From NCBI GenBank assembly GCA_018857735.1, contig JABMCL010000715.1, forward strand, positions 989,001 to 1,053,000: DNA of 64,000 nt. Reading direction: 5' to 3'. Positions within the stretch are counted from its first letter, which is position 1. Each line of letters starts with the position of its first letter. Origin of the DNA: Alviniconcha marisindica (Eukaryota; Mollusca; Gastropoda; Provannidae). Of the stretch, positions 1-12,136 are shown piece by piece. The notes beneath the pieces were generated by a model, which did not search any database, was not told the DNA's origin, and was given only the letters and a program-made list of their open reading frames with translations. Position numbers and translations under genes: made by a program.

Positions 1-795
1 AGCCAGGCTAAGATTACTCCCCTCACTTCACGGCTGTTTTGTACCCAGCCAGGCTAAGATTACTCCCCTCACTTCACGGCTGTTTTGTACCCAGCCAGGC
101 TAAGATTACTCCCCTCACTTCACGGCTGTTTTGTACCCAGCCAGGCTAAGATTACTCCCCTCACTTCACGGCTGTTTTGTACCCAGCCAGGCTAAGATTA
201 GTCCGCTCACTTCACGGCTGTTTTGTACCCAGCCAGGCTAAGATTACTCCCCTCACTTCACGGCTGTTTTGTACCCAGCCAGGCTAAGATTACTCCCCTC
301 ACTTCACGGCTGTTTTGTACCCAGCCAGGCTAAGATTAGTCCGCTCACTTCACGGCTGTTTTGTACCCAGCCAGGCTAAGATTACTCCGCTCACTTCACG
401 GCTGTTTTGTACCCAGCCAGGCTAAGATTAGTCCGCTCACTTCACGGCTGTTTTGTACCCAGCCAGGCTAAGATTACTCCCCTCACTTCACGGCTGTTTT
501 GTACCCAGCCAGGCTAAGATTACTCCCCTCACTTCACGGCTGTTTTGTACCCAGCCAGGCTAAGATTACTCCCCTCACTTCACGGCTGTTTTGTACCCAG
601 CCAGGCTAAGATTACTCCCCTCACTTCACGGCTGTTTTGTACCCAGCCAGGCTAAGATTAGTCCGCTCACTTCACGGCTGTTTTGTACCCAGCCAGGCTA
701 AGATTAGTCCGCTCACTTCACGGCTGTTTTGTACCCAGCCAGACTAAGATTAGTCCCCTCACTTCACGGCTGTTTTGTACCCAGCCAGCGAGATT
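1..795. repeat. 46-bp tandem satellite, about 17 copies
   Basis: A 46-bp unit starting agccaggctaagattactcc and ending gctgttttgtaccc is repeated head to tail with very few differences; most variants swap ctcccctc for gtccgctc. Copies are nearly identical until the last one or two, which decay near 780-800. The array starts at base 1, so it runs off the left edge and its full size is unknown. Near-identity suggests recent expansion or ongoing homogenisation. No coding potential is credible. Confidence 0.97.
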
Positions 796-1404
796 AAGAT
801 TAGTCCGCACATTGCACGGGGAGTAAAACTCGCGGGAGATAAATTTTGCTTCTAGCGTAGAGTAAAACCGCGTGCACCAGATTTGCTCCGGGTTAGCTTT
901 ACCCCGGTGTAAATCTAGCACGGACAGCGCTTTTTGCGTGTCACACCGGACGACCTTTCAGTGCAGACCTGTGGTTTCTCTGGCGGACCAGTAAGTAAAC
1001 ATGATGCTTAACGTCCACAGAAACCATAAGGCTTCTTAGGGACGGGGAGAAGGGGGAAAGGGGGGTAGTCGGCGGACCAGAGACGCTTCACTACACTCGT
1101 ATGTGTGTATGTATCCCTGGGCGGACCGGCCCAGCCAATCGCAAGCGCGTGGGTCTTCTTTTTCACCCCTCTTTTCCGATCCAGTGAGCCACAGGTACTG
1201 ATCATGTCACCCGAGTCACGCTCGTGGCTTTGTATCCAGCACTGTGCGCAAACCGAGACGCTCACGATGGCAAGACTGTCTCTCTCGCTTTGGGGTTCGT
1301 ATCTTTGGCCATAGTTGCAAGACTGAGCGGTGATTTTTTGGGGGTTGGGGGGTGGGGGTGGGGGGTGGGGAGTGAATCCATCAGGGCTTGGCACAGCCCG
1401 AAAT

Positions 1405-1446
<42 letters not shown>

Positions 1447-1560
1447 GGGAGCTTTGTCTGGTACGGAAAGCAATAAAAGCACTCGGATGTAGAATCGTGT
1501 GTGACACAAATTGCCGTAGGCCCCTGTCCTAAAGAGCGCACAAAGAGCTGCAGTGTCAGA
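796..1560. other. Non-coding stretch with SINE tail and GA microsatellite
   Basis: No supported gene. It holds a SINE-like 3' tail fragment on the minus strand (about 986-1060, matching the tail of the element near 8200), a G/T-rich stretch at 1335-1375, and an (AG)n microsatellite at about 1408-1444. The short open frames here are explained by the simple repeats. Confidence 0.7.
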
Positions 1561-2870
1561 GGGTGTGCAAAAGGACTGTACTGTACTGTAGTGACATACT
1601 TTAGAGGGTGTGCAAAGGACTGTACTGTACTGTAGTGACATACTTTAGAGGGTGTGCAGAAGGACTGTACTGTACTGTAGTGACATACTTTAGAGGGTGT
1701 GCAGAAAGGACGTACTGTACTGTAGTGACATACTTTAGAGGGTGTGCAAAAGGACTGTACTGTACTGTAGTGACATACTTTAGAGGGTGTGCAGAAGGAC
1801 TGTACTGTACTGTATGACATACTTTAGAGGGTGTGCAAAAGGACTGTACTGTACTGTAGTGACATACTTTAGAGGGTGTGCAGAAGGGTACTGTACTGTA
1901 GTGACATACTTTAGAGGGTGCAAAACGGACTGTACTGTACTGTAGTGACATACTTTAGAGGGTGTGCAAAAGGACTATACTGTAATGTAGTGACATACTT
2001 TAGAGGGTGGCAAAAGGACTACTGTACTGTAGTGACATGCCTCAGAGGGTGTGCAAAAGACTGTACTGTACTGTAGTGACATACTTAGAGGGTGTGCAAA
2101 AGGACTGTACTGTAGATGACATGCCTCAGAGGGTGTGCAAAAGGACTGTACTGTAGTGACATACTTTAGAGGGTGTGCAAAAGGACTGTACTGTAGTGAC
2201 ATACTTTAGAGAGTGCAAAACGACTGTACTGTACTGTAGTGACATACTTTAGAGGGTGTGCAAAACGACTATACTGTAATGTAGTTTAGTAACATACTTT
2301 AGAGGGTGCGCAAAAGGACTGTACTGTACGACTGTACTGTACTGTAGTGACATACTTTAGAGGGTGTGCAAAACGACTATACTGTAATGTAGTTTAGTAA
2401 CATACTTTAGAGGGTGCGCAAAAGGACTGTACTGTACTGTAGTGACATGCCTCAGAGGGTGTGCAAAACGACTGTACTGTACTGTAGTGACATGCCTCAG
2501 AGGGTGTACAAAAGGACTGTACTGTAGTGACATGCCTCAGAGGGTGTGCAAAAGGACTGTACTGTAGTGACATACTTTAGAGGGTGTGCAAAAGGACTGT
2601 ACTGTAATGTACTGTAGTGACATGCCTCAGATGGTGTGCAAAAGGACTGTACTGTAGTGACTTACTTTAGAGGGTGTGCAAAAGGACTGTACTGTACTGT
2701 AGTGTAGTGACATGCCTCAGAGGGTGTGCAAAAGGACTGCAGTACTGTAGTGACATGCCTCAGAGGGTGTGCAAAATGACTGTACTGTAGTGACATGCCT
2801 CAGAGGGTGTGCAAAAGGACTGTACTGTAGTGACATGCCTCAGAGGGTGTACAAAAGGACTGTACTGTAC
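1561..2870. repeat. Degenerate 40-48 bp minisatellite
   Basis: About 30 copies of a unit with core tagtgacatactttagaggg followed by tgtgcaaaaggactgtactg. Unit length varies through gain or loss of the internal ctgta pentamer. A second variant carries atgcctcagaggg in place of atactttagaggg and dominates the right half (after about 2430), so two subfamilies occupy different ends of the array. No coding function is inferred. Confidence 0.95.
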
Positions 2871-2969
2871 AGACTGACATGCTGATCAATACCACTCGAT
2901 TACTGGCTCGGTTCCACTGGAACGATTGCAGCTGCAAGTCTGTACAAGAACAAGAAAATGTATTTGCTT

Positions 2970-4320
2970 TTAGGCTTTAGCCTCTTTCACAAAGAACATG
3001 AACACATTGCCTCTACTATTCCAAATCATTTTCCCTGCCTTGATAAGAAACAATGCAGTCTGCTGCAAACGGCATTGATTAGTTGTTTCCATAACTGAAT
3101 GGTAAGGAACACTACCCCGCAGACCGTCACGCCTTAAATGGTCGGGTCTAATATTATTGTACGTTGTACATTTGCACAAAACATGCAGCTCGTCCTCTGT
3201 CTCGTGTGGGAAAAGCGGGCATGAGGTGTCAGCTCCAGGCTTAAAACGGAAGCTGTGGCTTTGATCCACCACACTCCTGCCCCAAATCTTAGTAATGCGT
3301 CTCTCAAGTGTCCTCTCACTGAACAGATGTACTCTTCCATACCAAAATTTTGTTTCATGAATTTGTATTAAAAACGAAAACAAAAACTGTCACTGACTTG
3401 ATTCGAGCTTGTCATGCATGCTTTGCCCAAAGCAATCTTTTAGGCGTTGAGAAAATGTCCTAAGAAACTTTCTTTCGTCCTCTGCTCCCTGATTGTACCT
3501 CACTTCGCCGAAGCCTTGCCTTTGTAGCAGCTCTTTCACTCTCCCGGCCCAAGATACCTTGCCCCTCCCAGCCAGATTCTGAGAACATCGGTACGCCCCA
3601 AAAGGCAGCCGATCTTGATTCAGTTTCAGGAGTCTCAGCCAGTATTCAAAGTTTATGCTGTGTATCTGGGAGCTGACGGCCAGCGGGTACTTACCGGTTT
3701 CACCATACACTATGACGCTAGTTCTGTTGCTTAACCTCAACAACCTCTTCATGGCAAATAAATGAACTGTTTCTACTCTCCCTGTACCCCATATCTCAGA
3801 GGCGTACAAAGGCGCTGGATGTATTTGGGCATCAAATATCTTACTGAACACTCCCCAATCAGTGCAATTTATCGTTCTGCCGAAGTGCTTTCAAAATGGT
3901 GATAGTCTTCCGTTTAGCCTTTGGTATAAAATCCGGTACTGCCTGCGTTGTGCTAAGTTTAGTAGTTAATGCTATGCCTTGGTACTTGTACGAGTTAACT
4001 ACTTCAACTTCTACATCCCCGTAAGTCCATCTTTCGTGTCGAGACAGGTGTCAGCCTTTTCTAAACACTACGATACTGTTTCTTTGCCAGGCTTACTTCC
4101 AGTTTTAGCCTGTCTGCTTCGGCCTTGACTGAGGTTATTCGGCTGGTTTTGCAGACCCCCCAGGTGTTATGGACTCCAGCACCACATCATCTGCAAACAG
4201 CAGTAAGAAAACTTCTGCCATGCCCTGAACAAACTGAACTCCGTCAGTACCCTTTTCCCTCACGGCTGTGGCCAGCTGGTTAATGAGGAGGGAGAACGAT
4301 AGGGGCTGCTACACTCCCCT
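2970..4320 (-). pseudogene. Broken non-LTR retrotransposon reverse transcriptase, 3' half
   Basis: Read on the minus strand, three consecutive blocks in different frames form the back half of a LINE-type open reading frame. Near 4174-4197 a frame encodes LFADDVVLE, the reverse transcriptase catalytic box, preceded by a segment ending NQLATAVREKGTDGVQF. A 153-codon block (3851-3390) has the post-RT domain with LYASEIWG and VYGETGKYPL. A third block (3383-2970) carries a cysteine/histidine-rich CPLFPHETEDELHVLCKC motif typical of the C-terminus of such elements. Frameshifts between blocks and the missing 5' half mark it as a dead copy. I do not assign the clade. Confidence 0.85.
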
Positions 4321-4876
4321 GCTTTGAGCCCGACTGGCAGGAGACCTGTCGTACCGCCTGCGTCTACAATACACTCTGACGGAAGCCACAACAGCAGCTG
4401 CAAGTCTGTACAGAACCACGAAGGCGGCCACGACTCCAGCTACAACAGTACTGACAAGGAGGTGAGAGATACGATTTTGTGGGTGAGTGGTGGTGGTTGT
4501 GTTTAAAAAACCCCATGCCTAATAGACTTTGCTGACCCGAATTTGGATAGAGTACCGGGTTTGTTACCCCCCCCCTCCCCCCCCCCCCCCCCTTGTGTGT
4601 GTGTATGTGTGTGTGTGTGTTATCTCGGTGTTCTCGGCAGACGATGAGCGAGTCCGGGTGTATAATGTTTTTTTAACCAATGACAAGCCAGTGCGCTCAG
4701 GAAATATACTGTGAACTGACTACTTGCTTGGCGAGACCGACACTTTCGGCACGTGTGATTTCCACTGTTGTCTTCGTTGCTGCACTGTCTCGAGCGGACG
4801 GGCGCATGCAAGTAAGTAACGGCAAGAAACACTATTATTTATCTTGATTTGTACCCATATATGTATATATATTATC

Positions 4877-4939
<63 letters not shown>

Positions 4940-5978
4940 ATATGGATACAAATCAAAATCTGGTAGGATTTTAAATCCTGTCGGTGGAAATGAAAATTGG
5001 GATTTCTCCCGGGAGAAATCAAATTACGATCTCTGCTGCCACTACAGATCGCAATTTGGATTTTCTACTGGGAGAAATCCCACTTCGGGTCAGCATTGAA
5101 AAAGATTCTAATTTTTACTGATACAATTTCAAACCTGATCGGCTGAAATCGGTACAAAAGAAGAGAAAAGGAGAGAGTGTATGTGTGTGTTGGGTGATTG
5201 CCAATATATGTATACGGATTATATGGATTATGTGTATCTCTGCACTACCTTCACTCCTCATCTACCAATTTGACACGCCGGACCTATTATTATGGTCTAG
5301 TTCAATAAAACATTCGTTCTCTCTTCTGTTCTCTTTTTCTTGTACCGATTCCAGCTGGTCATATTAAAAGTTTTTCAGTTCAGTAGAAACTTGAATCCAT
5401 TCCCTTGATTATCCAGATTGGGATTTTCCCCTGTAGTAATCAAAATTGCGATCTGCACTGGCATGCCGGTAGGATTTTGATTTGTACCCCCCCCCCCCCC
5501 CCCCCATATATATATATATATATATTATGCAGGCATAGTGTGCTGTCCAAAAAACAAACAAAAACCAAAACCCCAAAAGCACAGACTTATTGACTATTGC
5601 GGGTAGCAAGAAAGAAAAGAAAAAAAAGAAAGAAAAAAAGAGAGAGCACGGTCAGCACGCGAAGTTTTCTGGGGTGGCTGTTCACTGGAGGTTAGTGTGG
5701 ACAGAAGTGGCCGCTTTTCACGGGCCAGGTGCCGGGCAGCTCAGCACTCAGCCGTTGGTCAGCGTGGCCGCTTTGGCTGGACTGCACGGGTCAGTCGGAG
5801 CCTGTTTTTCTCACACGGCTTTGGTTGGTAAGTGAGTGTAACTGATTATTTGTTGAGACTGTAGCAACAGATTTTCATTCGCTCCGGTTTGGTTCCCGCT
5901 ATGTAAGAAGCAGACCGCCACAGGTGATCCACTCTCTACAGTCGTCAATGCTTTAACTTTGACAAGCATTTGCGTGTG
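4321..5978. other. Low-complexity region with C-runs and AT microsatellites
   Basis: No gene seen. It contains poly-C followed by (GT)n (about 4567-4622), a long (AT)n tract (about 4860-4945) and another C-run plus (AT)n (about 5487-5526). Each AT tract is flanked by gatttgtaccc or its complement ggatacaaatc, and the DNA between has related segments (tcccgggagaaatc-like motifs at 5006-5085 and 5420-5445), so a dispersed repeat probably lies here. About 5590-5650 is purine-rich. Confidence 0.6.
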
Positions 5979-6127
5979 CCTCAGTACCCCTGCCACTGAC
6001 TTCAGTACCCCTGCCACTGACTTCAGTACGCCTGCCACTGACTTCAGTACCCCAACCACTGACTTCAGTACCCCTGCCACTGACTTCAGTACCCCAACCA
6101 CTGACTTCAGTACCCCTGCCACTGACT
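5979..6127. repeat. 21-bp minisatellite, 7 copies
   Basis: Seven tandem copies of acttcagtacccctgccactg, with single-base variants such as accccaacc for acccctgcc. The period is a multiple of three, which keeps a frame open on both strands without implying a protein. Confidence 0.95.
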
Positions 6128-6164
6128 GTCTAGTGATTCAATACTCCAATACTAGAGACATGCA

Positions 6165-6690
6165 CAGGCAGGTAATAACATAATAATGATAGTGTAAAGA
6201 CAAATACTGATGGACAGGCAGGCAGGTAATAACATAATAATGATAATGTAAAGACGAATACTGATGGACAGAGACATGCACAGACAGGTAATAACATCAT
6301 AATGATAATGTAAAGACGAATACTGATGGACAGAGACATGCACAGGGAGGTAATAACATAATAATGATAATGGAAAGATGAATACTGATGGACAGAAACA
6401 TTCACAAGCATGTAATAACATAATAATGATAATGGAAAGACGAATACTGATGGACAGAGACATGCACAGGCATGTAATAACATAATAATGATAATGGAAA
6501 GACGAATACTGATGGACAGAGATAAGCATGCAATAATATAATAATGAAAATAATGTAAAGACGAATACTGATGGACAGAGACAAGTATGCAATAATATAA
6601 TAATGAAAATAATGTAAAGACGAATACTGATGGACAGAGACAAACAATCAATAATATAATAATGAAAATACGGGGGGAACTAAAGAACAC
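6165..6690. repeat. About 60-bp AT-rich minisatellite, about 9 copies
   Basis: The unit runs taataacataataatgata, then atgtaaagacgaatactgat and ggacagagacatgcacagg. The last three copies are shortened and altered (ataatataataatgaaaata). Open frames on the minus strand through this region come only from the repeat. Confidence 0.93.
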
Positions 6691-6714
6691 AAATTCGTAA
6701 GCTCTTTTGGATTC

Positions 6715-6909
6715 TCAATAATAATAATAATAATAATAAATAACGATCCTTCTAAAGCGCAAATCCTTAAAAAGCCCTGAGCGCTTTTCAAAGAGCATGA
6801 TTGGAGGCGGGGGAGTGGGTTAATATATAAAAATCAAACAAATCCAACACACACACACACGCGCGCGCAAGCACGCACCAAAACAAAAAAACAATTATGT
6901 ACATTGACT

Positions 6910-6964
<55 letters not shown>

Positions 6965-6965
6965 C

Positions 6966-7020
<55 letters not shown>

Positions 7021-7205
7021 ACACACGCACCCACACACACCACGCACGTATCAAATCGAACAGGGTTAGTCAGATACAGGCTGAAGATGTGTTTTCAGAG
7101 CGGACTTGAAAAGTAGTGATTGTTACCGCATTTCCAATGTGTGCTGGCAGTGATTTCCAGACAGAAGGGCCAAAATGAGAGAAGGCACGATTGCCTTTTG
7201 TTTTG
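6715..7205. repeat. Dispersed repeat with CT and CA microsatellites
   Basis: It starts with (ATA)n, then agcgcttttcaaagag, then CA/CG repeats, (CT)n at about 6912-6961 and (AC)n at about 6963-7020, followed by about 120 bp with ttgaaaagtagtgattgtta. The tail resembles 36837-36960, which is also preceded by a CA tract. I read both as copies of one dispersed, non-coding family. Confidence 0.6.
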
Positions 7206-8194
7206 TATTTATAGAGCGGAAGTTTTGCCTGTTGTTAAACTCTTGTCTCGTTTATGAGTTAACTCTTGTCTTCTCTCTTGAATAGCCCTTGCGGTCTTCT
7301 CTCTTAAATGGTCTTTTTTCCTTTTCTCTTGATTAACTCTTCTCTGCTCTGTTAAATTGTTTAACTCTTGTCATCTGTTAGTCTTCTGGTCAACTTGTAT
7401 TTTCTTTTGATCAGACTTTTGTGTTCTCTCAGACTGCAAAACTCTTGTTTTCCCTCTTGTCTTCTCTCTTGGTTAAAACTCTGGTCTTCTGTCTTAGTGT
7501 AAAACTTGTCGTTGACCGACGAGGAATTGGCCAGGCTGACACAAAACGAAGCTGACTGACTTGGCGCCATGACTTCTCACTTTGAGCCTGCTGCAGGGGC
7601 TGCACACAGCGCGACAGTGCGTTGGGCAAGGCACTACTACGTACACCACACTTGCTTGCGTAGTCTTTCTGATGAGGCCTGTGCTTCAGGGACAGGTTTT
7701 GCGGTCGCTTTCTGGGTTAGTAGGCTGCAGTTTGAGCCCCTTTTCATATAAAGCTTGCCACCGTCACGCTCCGGTGTTCTTGACTGAAATCCACGCCCCA
7801 ACCCAAGAACACCTGGATGAGCGAGGTGTCGGAATCACGTTTAGTGAATCCCGGAAGGGGGGGACACTAGTTGGTCGTTTTTTATATAGCGCTATTCTCC
7901 GCGCTCGAGAAAAAATCACTACACTCTTGTCACATGTTATTCTAAATGAGTGACTAGCTTTTTATAGCGCATTTTGAATATCCACTGAAGTGGTGTATTA
8001 CAGCGCTGTTTTAGTTGTTGACGTGGTTAGCCACGTCAGTCACTTCATACAAAACCACAGACGTAGCGATATACATGCGTGTTCAGCTGTAACCTGCCAC
8101 CTGCAGTTTTGGCATAATGACAGGATCATCTTTTACGTGCTACTGCGGTAACACGGGGATGGAACGGATACCGAAATAAGAGTCAGCACGGAAA
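7206..8194. other. Intergenic DNA, no supported gene
   Basis: About 7230-7510 is a T-rich stretch with degenerate direct repeats of cttgtcttctctcttg. About 7865-7990 carries tttatatagcgctattctcc and tttttatagcgcattttgaa, which resemble common dispersed-repeat pieces. Open frames of 60-123 codons are short, overlap on both strands and show no recognisable domain. Confidence 0.5.
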
Positions 8195-8395
8195 GTAAAG
8201 TAAACATGGAGTTTAATGTCCACAGAAACCATAACTGAGGCTTATTAGGGACGGGGAGAAGGGGGGCGTGGAGGTGGGGAAGGCTGGCCCTGGAGAAGAA
8301 AATCCTCCCGCCGCTCCTGTCGGCGGGCCTCGAACACAGCACTTGTCGATCACGATGAGTCCGACGCTTTAACCACTGAGCTATCCCCGCTCCCC
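8195..8395 (-). mobile_element. tRNA-derived SINE
   Basis: On the minus strand the element starts at about 8394 with gggagcggggatagctcagt. It has a polymerase III box A (tagctcagtgg, 8383-8373) and a box B-like gttcgaggc near 8335-8327, spaced as in a tRNA. An unrelated body follows, with a tail containing gtttctgtggacattaaact. The same tail is present near 986-1060, so this is a dispersed family. It is not a working tRNA gene: the sequence after box B does not rebuild an acceptor stem. Confidence 0.8.
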
Positions 8396-9555
8396 CAAAC
8401 TGGCAACACTTCAGCTCTTTGTGTAGGCCGGTCTCGGGTCAGTCACTGGTACCCGACTGGAAGTCGCTTCAGGGACTGGGTTGAGTCAGTAACTGAGTAT
8501 GTCAGCACGTCTGGGACAGACAGCGGGTCCGGTACAGGTAGACCTGAGTCACAGGTGTAGTTTTGCAGGAGCCACAGCACTAGGCTACCTGAATGCATGC
8601 GTTGGCAAACACTGAGCACAGCCGTGATACTGTAATGGAAACCATAGAGGATTACGACTCTAAAGAAACGACTGCAGTGAGTCGGTTTGGTCGAGTTGCT
8701 GTTACGCGTCGTTGACCTGTAAGTCAACAGCCAGGCAACAGTCGTAAACGCTAAGCCGGGCAGCACATCGGTCGGTTTCCGTTCCTCTCCTCTCGGCTCT
8801 TCCTTTGTGGGATGAACACGGTCAGACTGCGCTTTGTTAACCCGCAATGCCGCCCCCATCTTACCCCCCCACCCCCCTCCGGCCCCGCTAGCCGATACCT
8901 GTCTCCAGTGAATGTTCATTGTGTCCCCCCCCCCCCCCCCCCCCCCCATCCCGACCCCTCTTGCCAGCCGGTACCTCCCCGGAGAGGACTTGGCATTCAC
9001 TAAACTTTTGATCATCTTCTTTGTCATCACGTCATGCCCGTGCATTTTAGATAAGGTATGCTTTCCGAAATCTCGGTTATTGTAAAGAACATCCCAGAGT
9101 GTAATCACTTCTATCGGTTTTAAAACCACAAATACTACAGCGGCAAAGTTCTGGTTCGATGTTAGACTGACGTGTTTGACGCCGTGTTGTCAGTCACCGG
9201 AGAGGTACTCAGGTGGGGACCGAGATCCAGGGGAGTTGGAGGGTGGGTGTGGCTACCCAGCACTGCGCTAGTCACCATGCAGCACAATGATGCCGCGTGA
9301 GCCTAGGAAGCTGAGTACTAGTTCGCCGTGACCACCGACCGACGCGCTTGCGGAACTGCGTTCAACCGTTAAGCTTTCCCCAGTTGTATGCTAAGTTCAT
9401 GCGGAAATGCAGCGACCGGCACATCCGGCAACATCTCGGCTGACGATTACTTGTAAACTGCGCTGGTTGGTATTTTACGTCTATTTGTGCAGTTGAGTGT
9501 AGTGCCAGTAGTTGTACTTGTAATTTGTGTCACTTTGGGCCCTGCCGCATGATTG
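8396..9555. other. Intergenic DNA, no supported gene
   Basis: A 228-codon minus-strand open frame (9129-8443) crosses a run of about 22 C's (8926-8947), has no recognisable domain and is low-complexity; I do not call it a gene. No repeats longer than about 30 bp stand out elsewhere. Confidence 0.45.
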
Positions 9556-9559
9556 TATG

Positions 9560-10770
9560 TGTCATGTCCTTCGCTGTCACTAGCGGAGAGTCGAGTCCTT
9601 GCCTGTCTGACGTTTTTTGTTGTTGTTGCTGTCAGTAGAGAGCCGAGTCTTATCGCCAGTGTGACGTCCTCTGCTGTCAGTAGAGAGCCGTGTCTTGCCG
9701 TCTGTGATGTCCTCTGCTGTCAGTAGAGAGCCAGTCTTGCCGTATGTGACATCCTCTGCTGACAGTAGAGAGCCGTGTCTTGCCGTCTGTGACGTCCTCT
9801 GCTGTCAGTAGAGAGCCAGTCTTGCCGTCTGTGACGTCCTCTGCTGACAGTAGAGAGCCGTGTCTTGCCGTCTGTGACGTCCTCTGCTGTCAATAGAAGT
9901 CGAGTCTTGCTGCCTGTGTGATGACGTTTGCTGTCGACAGAGAGTCGAGTCTTGGTTTAAGCAAAGTTTGTTCATGTTCATGTTCATGGAAAAACAAAAT
10001 CATTGCATGAGCAGTAAACAAGCTAAGGTCAAGCTACTCTAAAGTAAACTCTCACAGGCCGAGCTGAGTCCTGCCTGTGAGACGTCCTTTGCTGTCAGTG
10101 GATAGTCGAGTCTTGCCTGTGAGACGTCCTTTGCTGTCAGCGGATAGTCGAGTCTTGCCTGTGAGACGTCCTTTGCTGTCAGCGGATAGTCCTTGCCTGT
10201 GAGACGTCCTTTGCTGTCAGTGGATAGTCGAGTCTTGCCTGTGAGACGTCCTTTGCTGTCAGCGGATAGTCGAGTCTTGCCTGTGAGAAGTCCTTTGCTG
10301 GATAGTCGAGTCTTGCCTGTGAGACGTCCTTTGCTGTCAGTGTATAGTCGAGTCTTGCCACCGGTGGCGCCCCTTGCTGTCAGTAGATAGTCGAGTCTTG
10401 TTACCTGTGTGATGACGTTTGCTGTCAGTAGATAGTCGAGTCTTGTTGCCTATGTGATGACGTTTGCTGTCAGTAGATAGTCGAGTCTTGTTGCCTATGT
10501 GATGACTTGTGCTGTCGGTAGATAGTCGAGTCTTGTTGCCTATGTGATGACGTTTGCTATTGCTAGAGAGTCGAGTCTTGCCGCCTGTGACGTCCTTTGC
10601 GATGTCGGTAGAGAGTCGAGTCTTGCCACGTCATTGTGTGACGTTCTTTGCTGTCAGTAGAGGGTGTGAGGCTTGCTGTTTGTGTGATGTTTGCTATCAG
10701 TAGAGAGCCCAATCGCAGTGCCGCCTGCGGGGCGTCCTTTGCTGTCAGTCGAGAGTCGAGTCTTGCCGAA
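9560..10770. repeat. Minisatellite of about 42-60 bp
   Basis: The core is gatagtcgagtcttgcctgt followed by gagacgtcctttgctgtcag. The central block (10080-10350) has near-regular 42-bp units; the flanks are longer and more diverged (tgtgatgacgtttgctgtca variants). A non-repetitive gap of about 100 bp (9955-10060) splits the array. Confidence 0.92.
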
Positions 10771-11700
10771 TGTGACGCCCTCGGACAGGATCGGTGGCAT
10801 GGCGAGGGTTGGTGGGGTGGCACACGGGCAGCAGCTGGTCTTCCTCATTTTGCTCGGACCCGTGCCTGAGAAGACTTAAGAGACTCAGTGTGATGGGCCA
10901 TCCTATTACAAACAGTCCACAGGCTATTTGGCTCTACACTGACTTCTGCAGGCTTCTGCATCTCTTCTCTGTGTGGGTCATATTATGTTGGTATGTTTTC
11001 AGACCTCTCGTGGTGAAGGTGAAGAAGTGTCAGCAAAACCGCACGCGCCTGATGTTGCGGTAGACTGCTGATCCCAAACAAGACCGAGTAAACCTTGTTC
11101 AGGAGCCACGTTCCGCACCACCGTCCATCACCAACTATCCGGAGGGCTAACCGAGACCCGACCAGGCCGGCAAACCAACACAAAAGACACCTGCTTGGCA
11201 ACTGACAGGATCGCTGACTAGTGAACTTTGTCGCCTGTAACACTCGCCACCAGGTGTCGCAGCTGTCGGTCGCGGCCACCAGCACCTGCCTCCCGTGCCT
11301 GGCGCCCACCTGGATGCCTTTTCACCACCATCTCCTCGACATCGCCACTCTGCTCCCGGACGACTCGGCCGCTGCTGAACCAACCCCAGCACAAGCCAAG
11401 GTTGCACGTGCCGGAAAGACCCCAGCTCAGCCGCTGCACAGCAAGGTCATCCGCTGCCAGAAGCTGTGGGTCAGACTCCAGCTTTACGGAGACCACTCTT
11501 GCACTCCTGAATCAGGCCACTTGAGACGTAACGGCAGTGCCTGAATCACACCACTGAGACGTCACTGCAGCACCTGAATCAGGCCACTTGAGACGTCACG
11601 GCAGCGCCTGAATCACACCACTTAGACGTCACGACAGCTCCTGAATCAGGCCAGACGCTACTTCTGCACTCTTACGGTGAAATAAACACTGAACTTCCAA
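10771..11700 (+). other. GC-rich stretch ending in a possible polyadenylation signal
   Basis: No confident gene. Open frames overlap on both strands between 10980 and 11545. A possible 3' splice site (tatgttttcag near 11001) and an AATAAA hexamer at about 11680-11685 allow that this is the 3' end of a plus-strand transcript. About 11510-11640 holds four degenerate copies of a roughly 34-bp unit (cctgaatcaggccacttgag followed by acgtcac). No protein family was recognised. Confidence 0.3.
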
Positions 11701-11874
11701 GTGACTAGATAGATAGTGTTGAGTGTGCTCTAAATCCGTCCTGTGGGGAAGAGAGAGAGAGAGAGAGAGTACAGTAGTCTGAAGATTTAAGTTGTTGGCC
11801 ATTGGCTTTGATATTCACAGACAGCTGGCAGGAAAAGAGCCAATTCTTTCACAAGTCTGAGCTCGTTGTTCATC

Positions 11875-12136
11875 ATGTCCTGGAGCACGCACAACCTGGA
11901 CAAGCTGCCGACTGTGCGACACCACACATCGCCCATCCTCCACTCGCAGAGCGGGTCCCGACACCAGGGCTCCGACGGTGGGAGTTTTTCCAGCGAGAGT
12001 GGGGAGCCACACTTCCCGCTTGATTCCCCGCTTCTTGAGCATGCATACGATGACGACGAGGAGAAGCAGTGTCTGAGGCACCTGGATGAACTGGGGCTGG
12101 CTCTGGAGAAGACGTTCAAGAAGGTGGAGTCAATTG
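11875..12136 (+). CDS. Unknown gene, exon 1
   Basis: Encodes residues 1-87 plus one base. The ATG at 11875 opens MSWSTHNLDKLPTVRHH; TTG-started extension upstream is only three codons. The donor is attg|gtaagg. The exon lacks repeats and the frame is clean. Confidence 0.7.

Noticed and set aside
1..795. CRISPR-like direct repeats
   Set aside because: Units are contiguous with no unique spacers, and the genome is clearly eukaryotic.
8315..8395. tRNA gene
   Set aside because: Box A and box B are present, but the stems do not close and a SINE body follows; also dispersed elsewhere.
8443..9129. 228-codon minus-strand frame
   Set aside because: Crosses a C-run, giving poly-Gly, and shows no domain or splice support.
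11221..11544. Coding frame of 98-107 residues
   Set aside because: Overlapping open frames in GC-rich DNA on both strands, and no recognisable family; left as an uncertain stretch.
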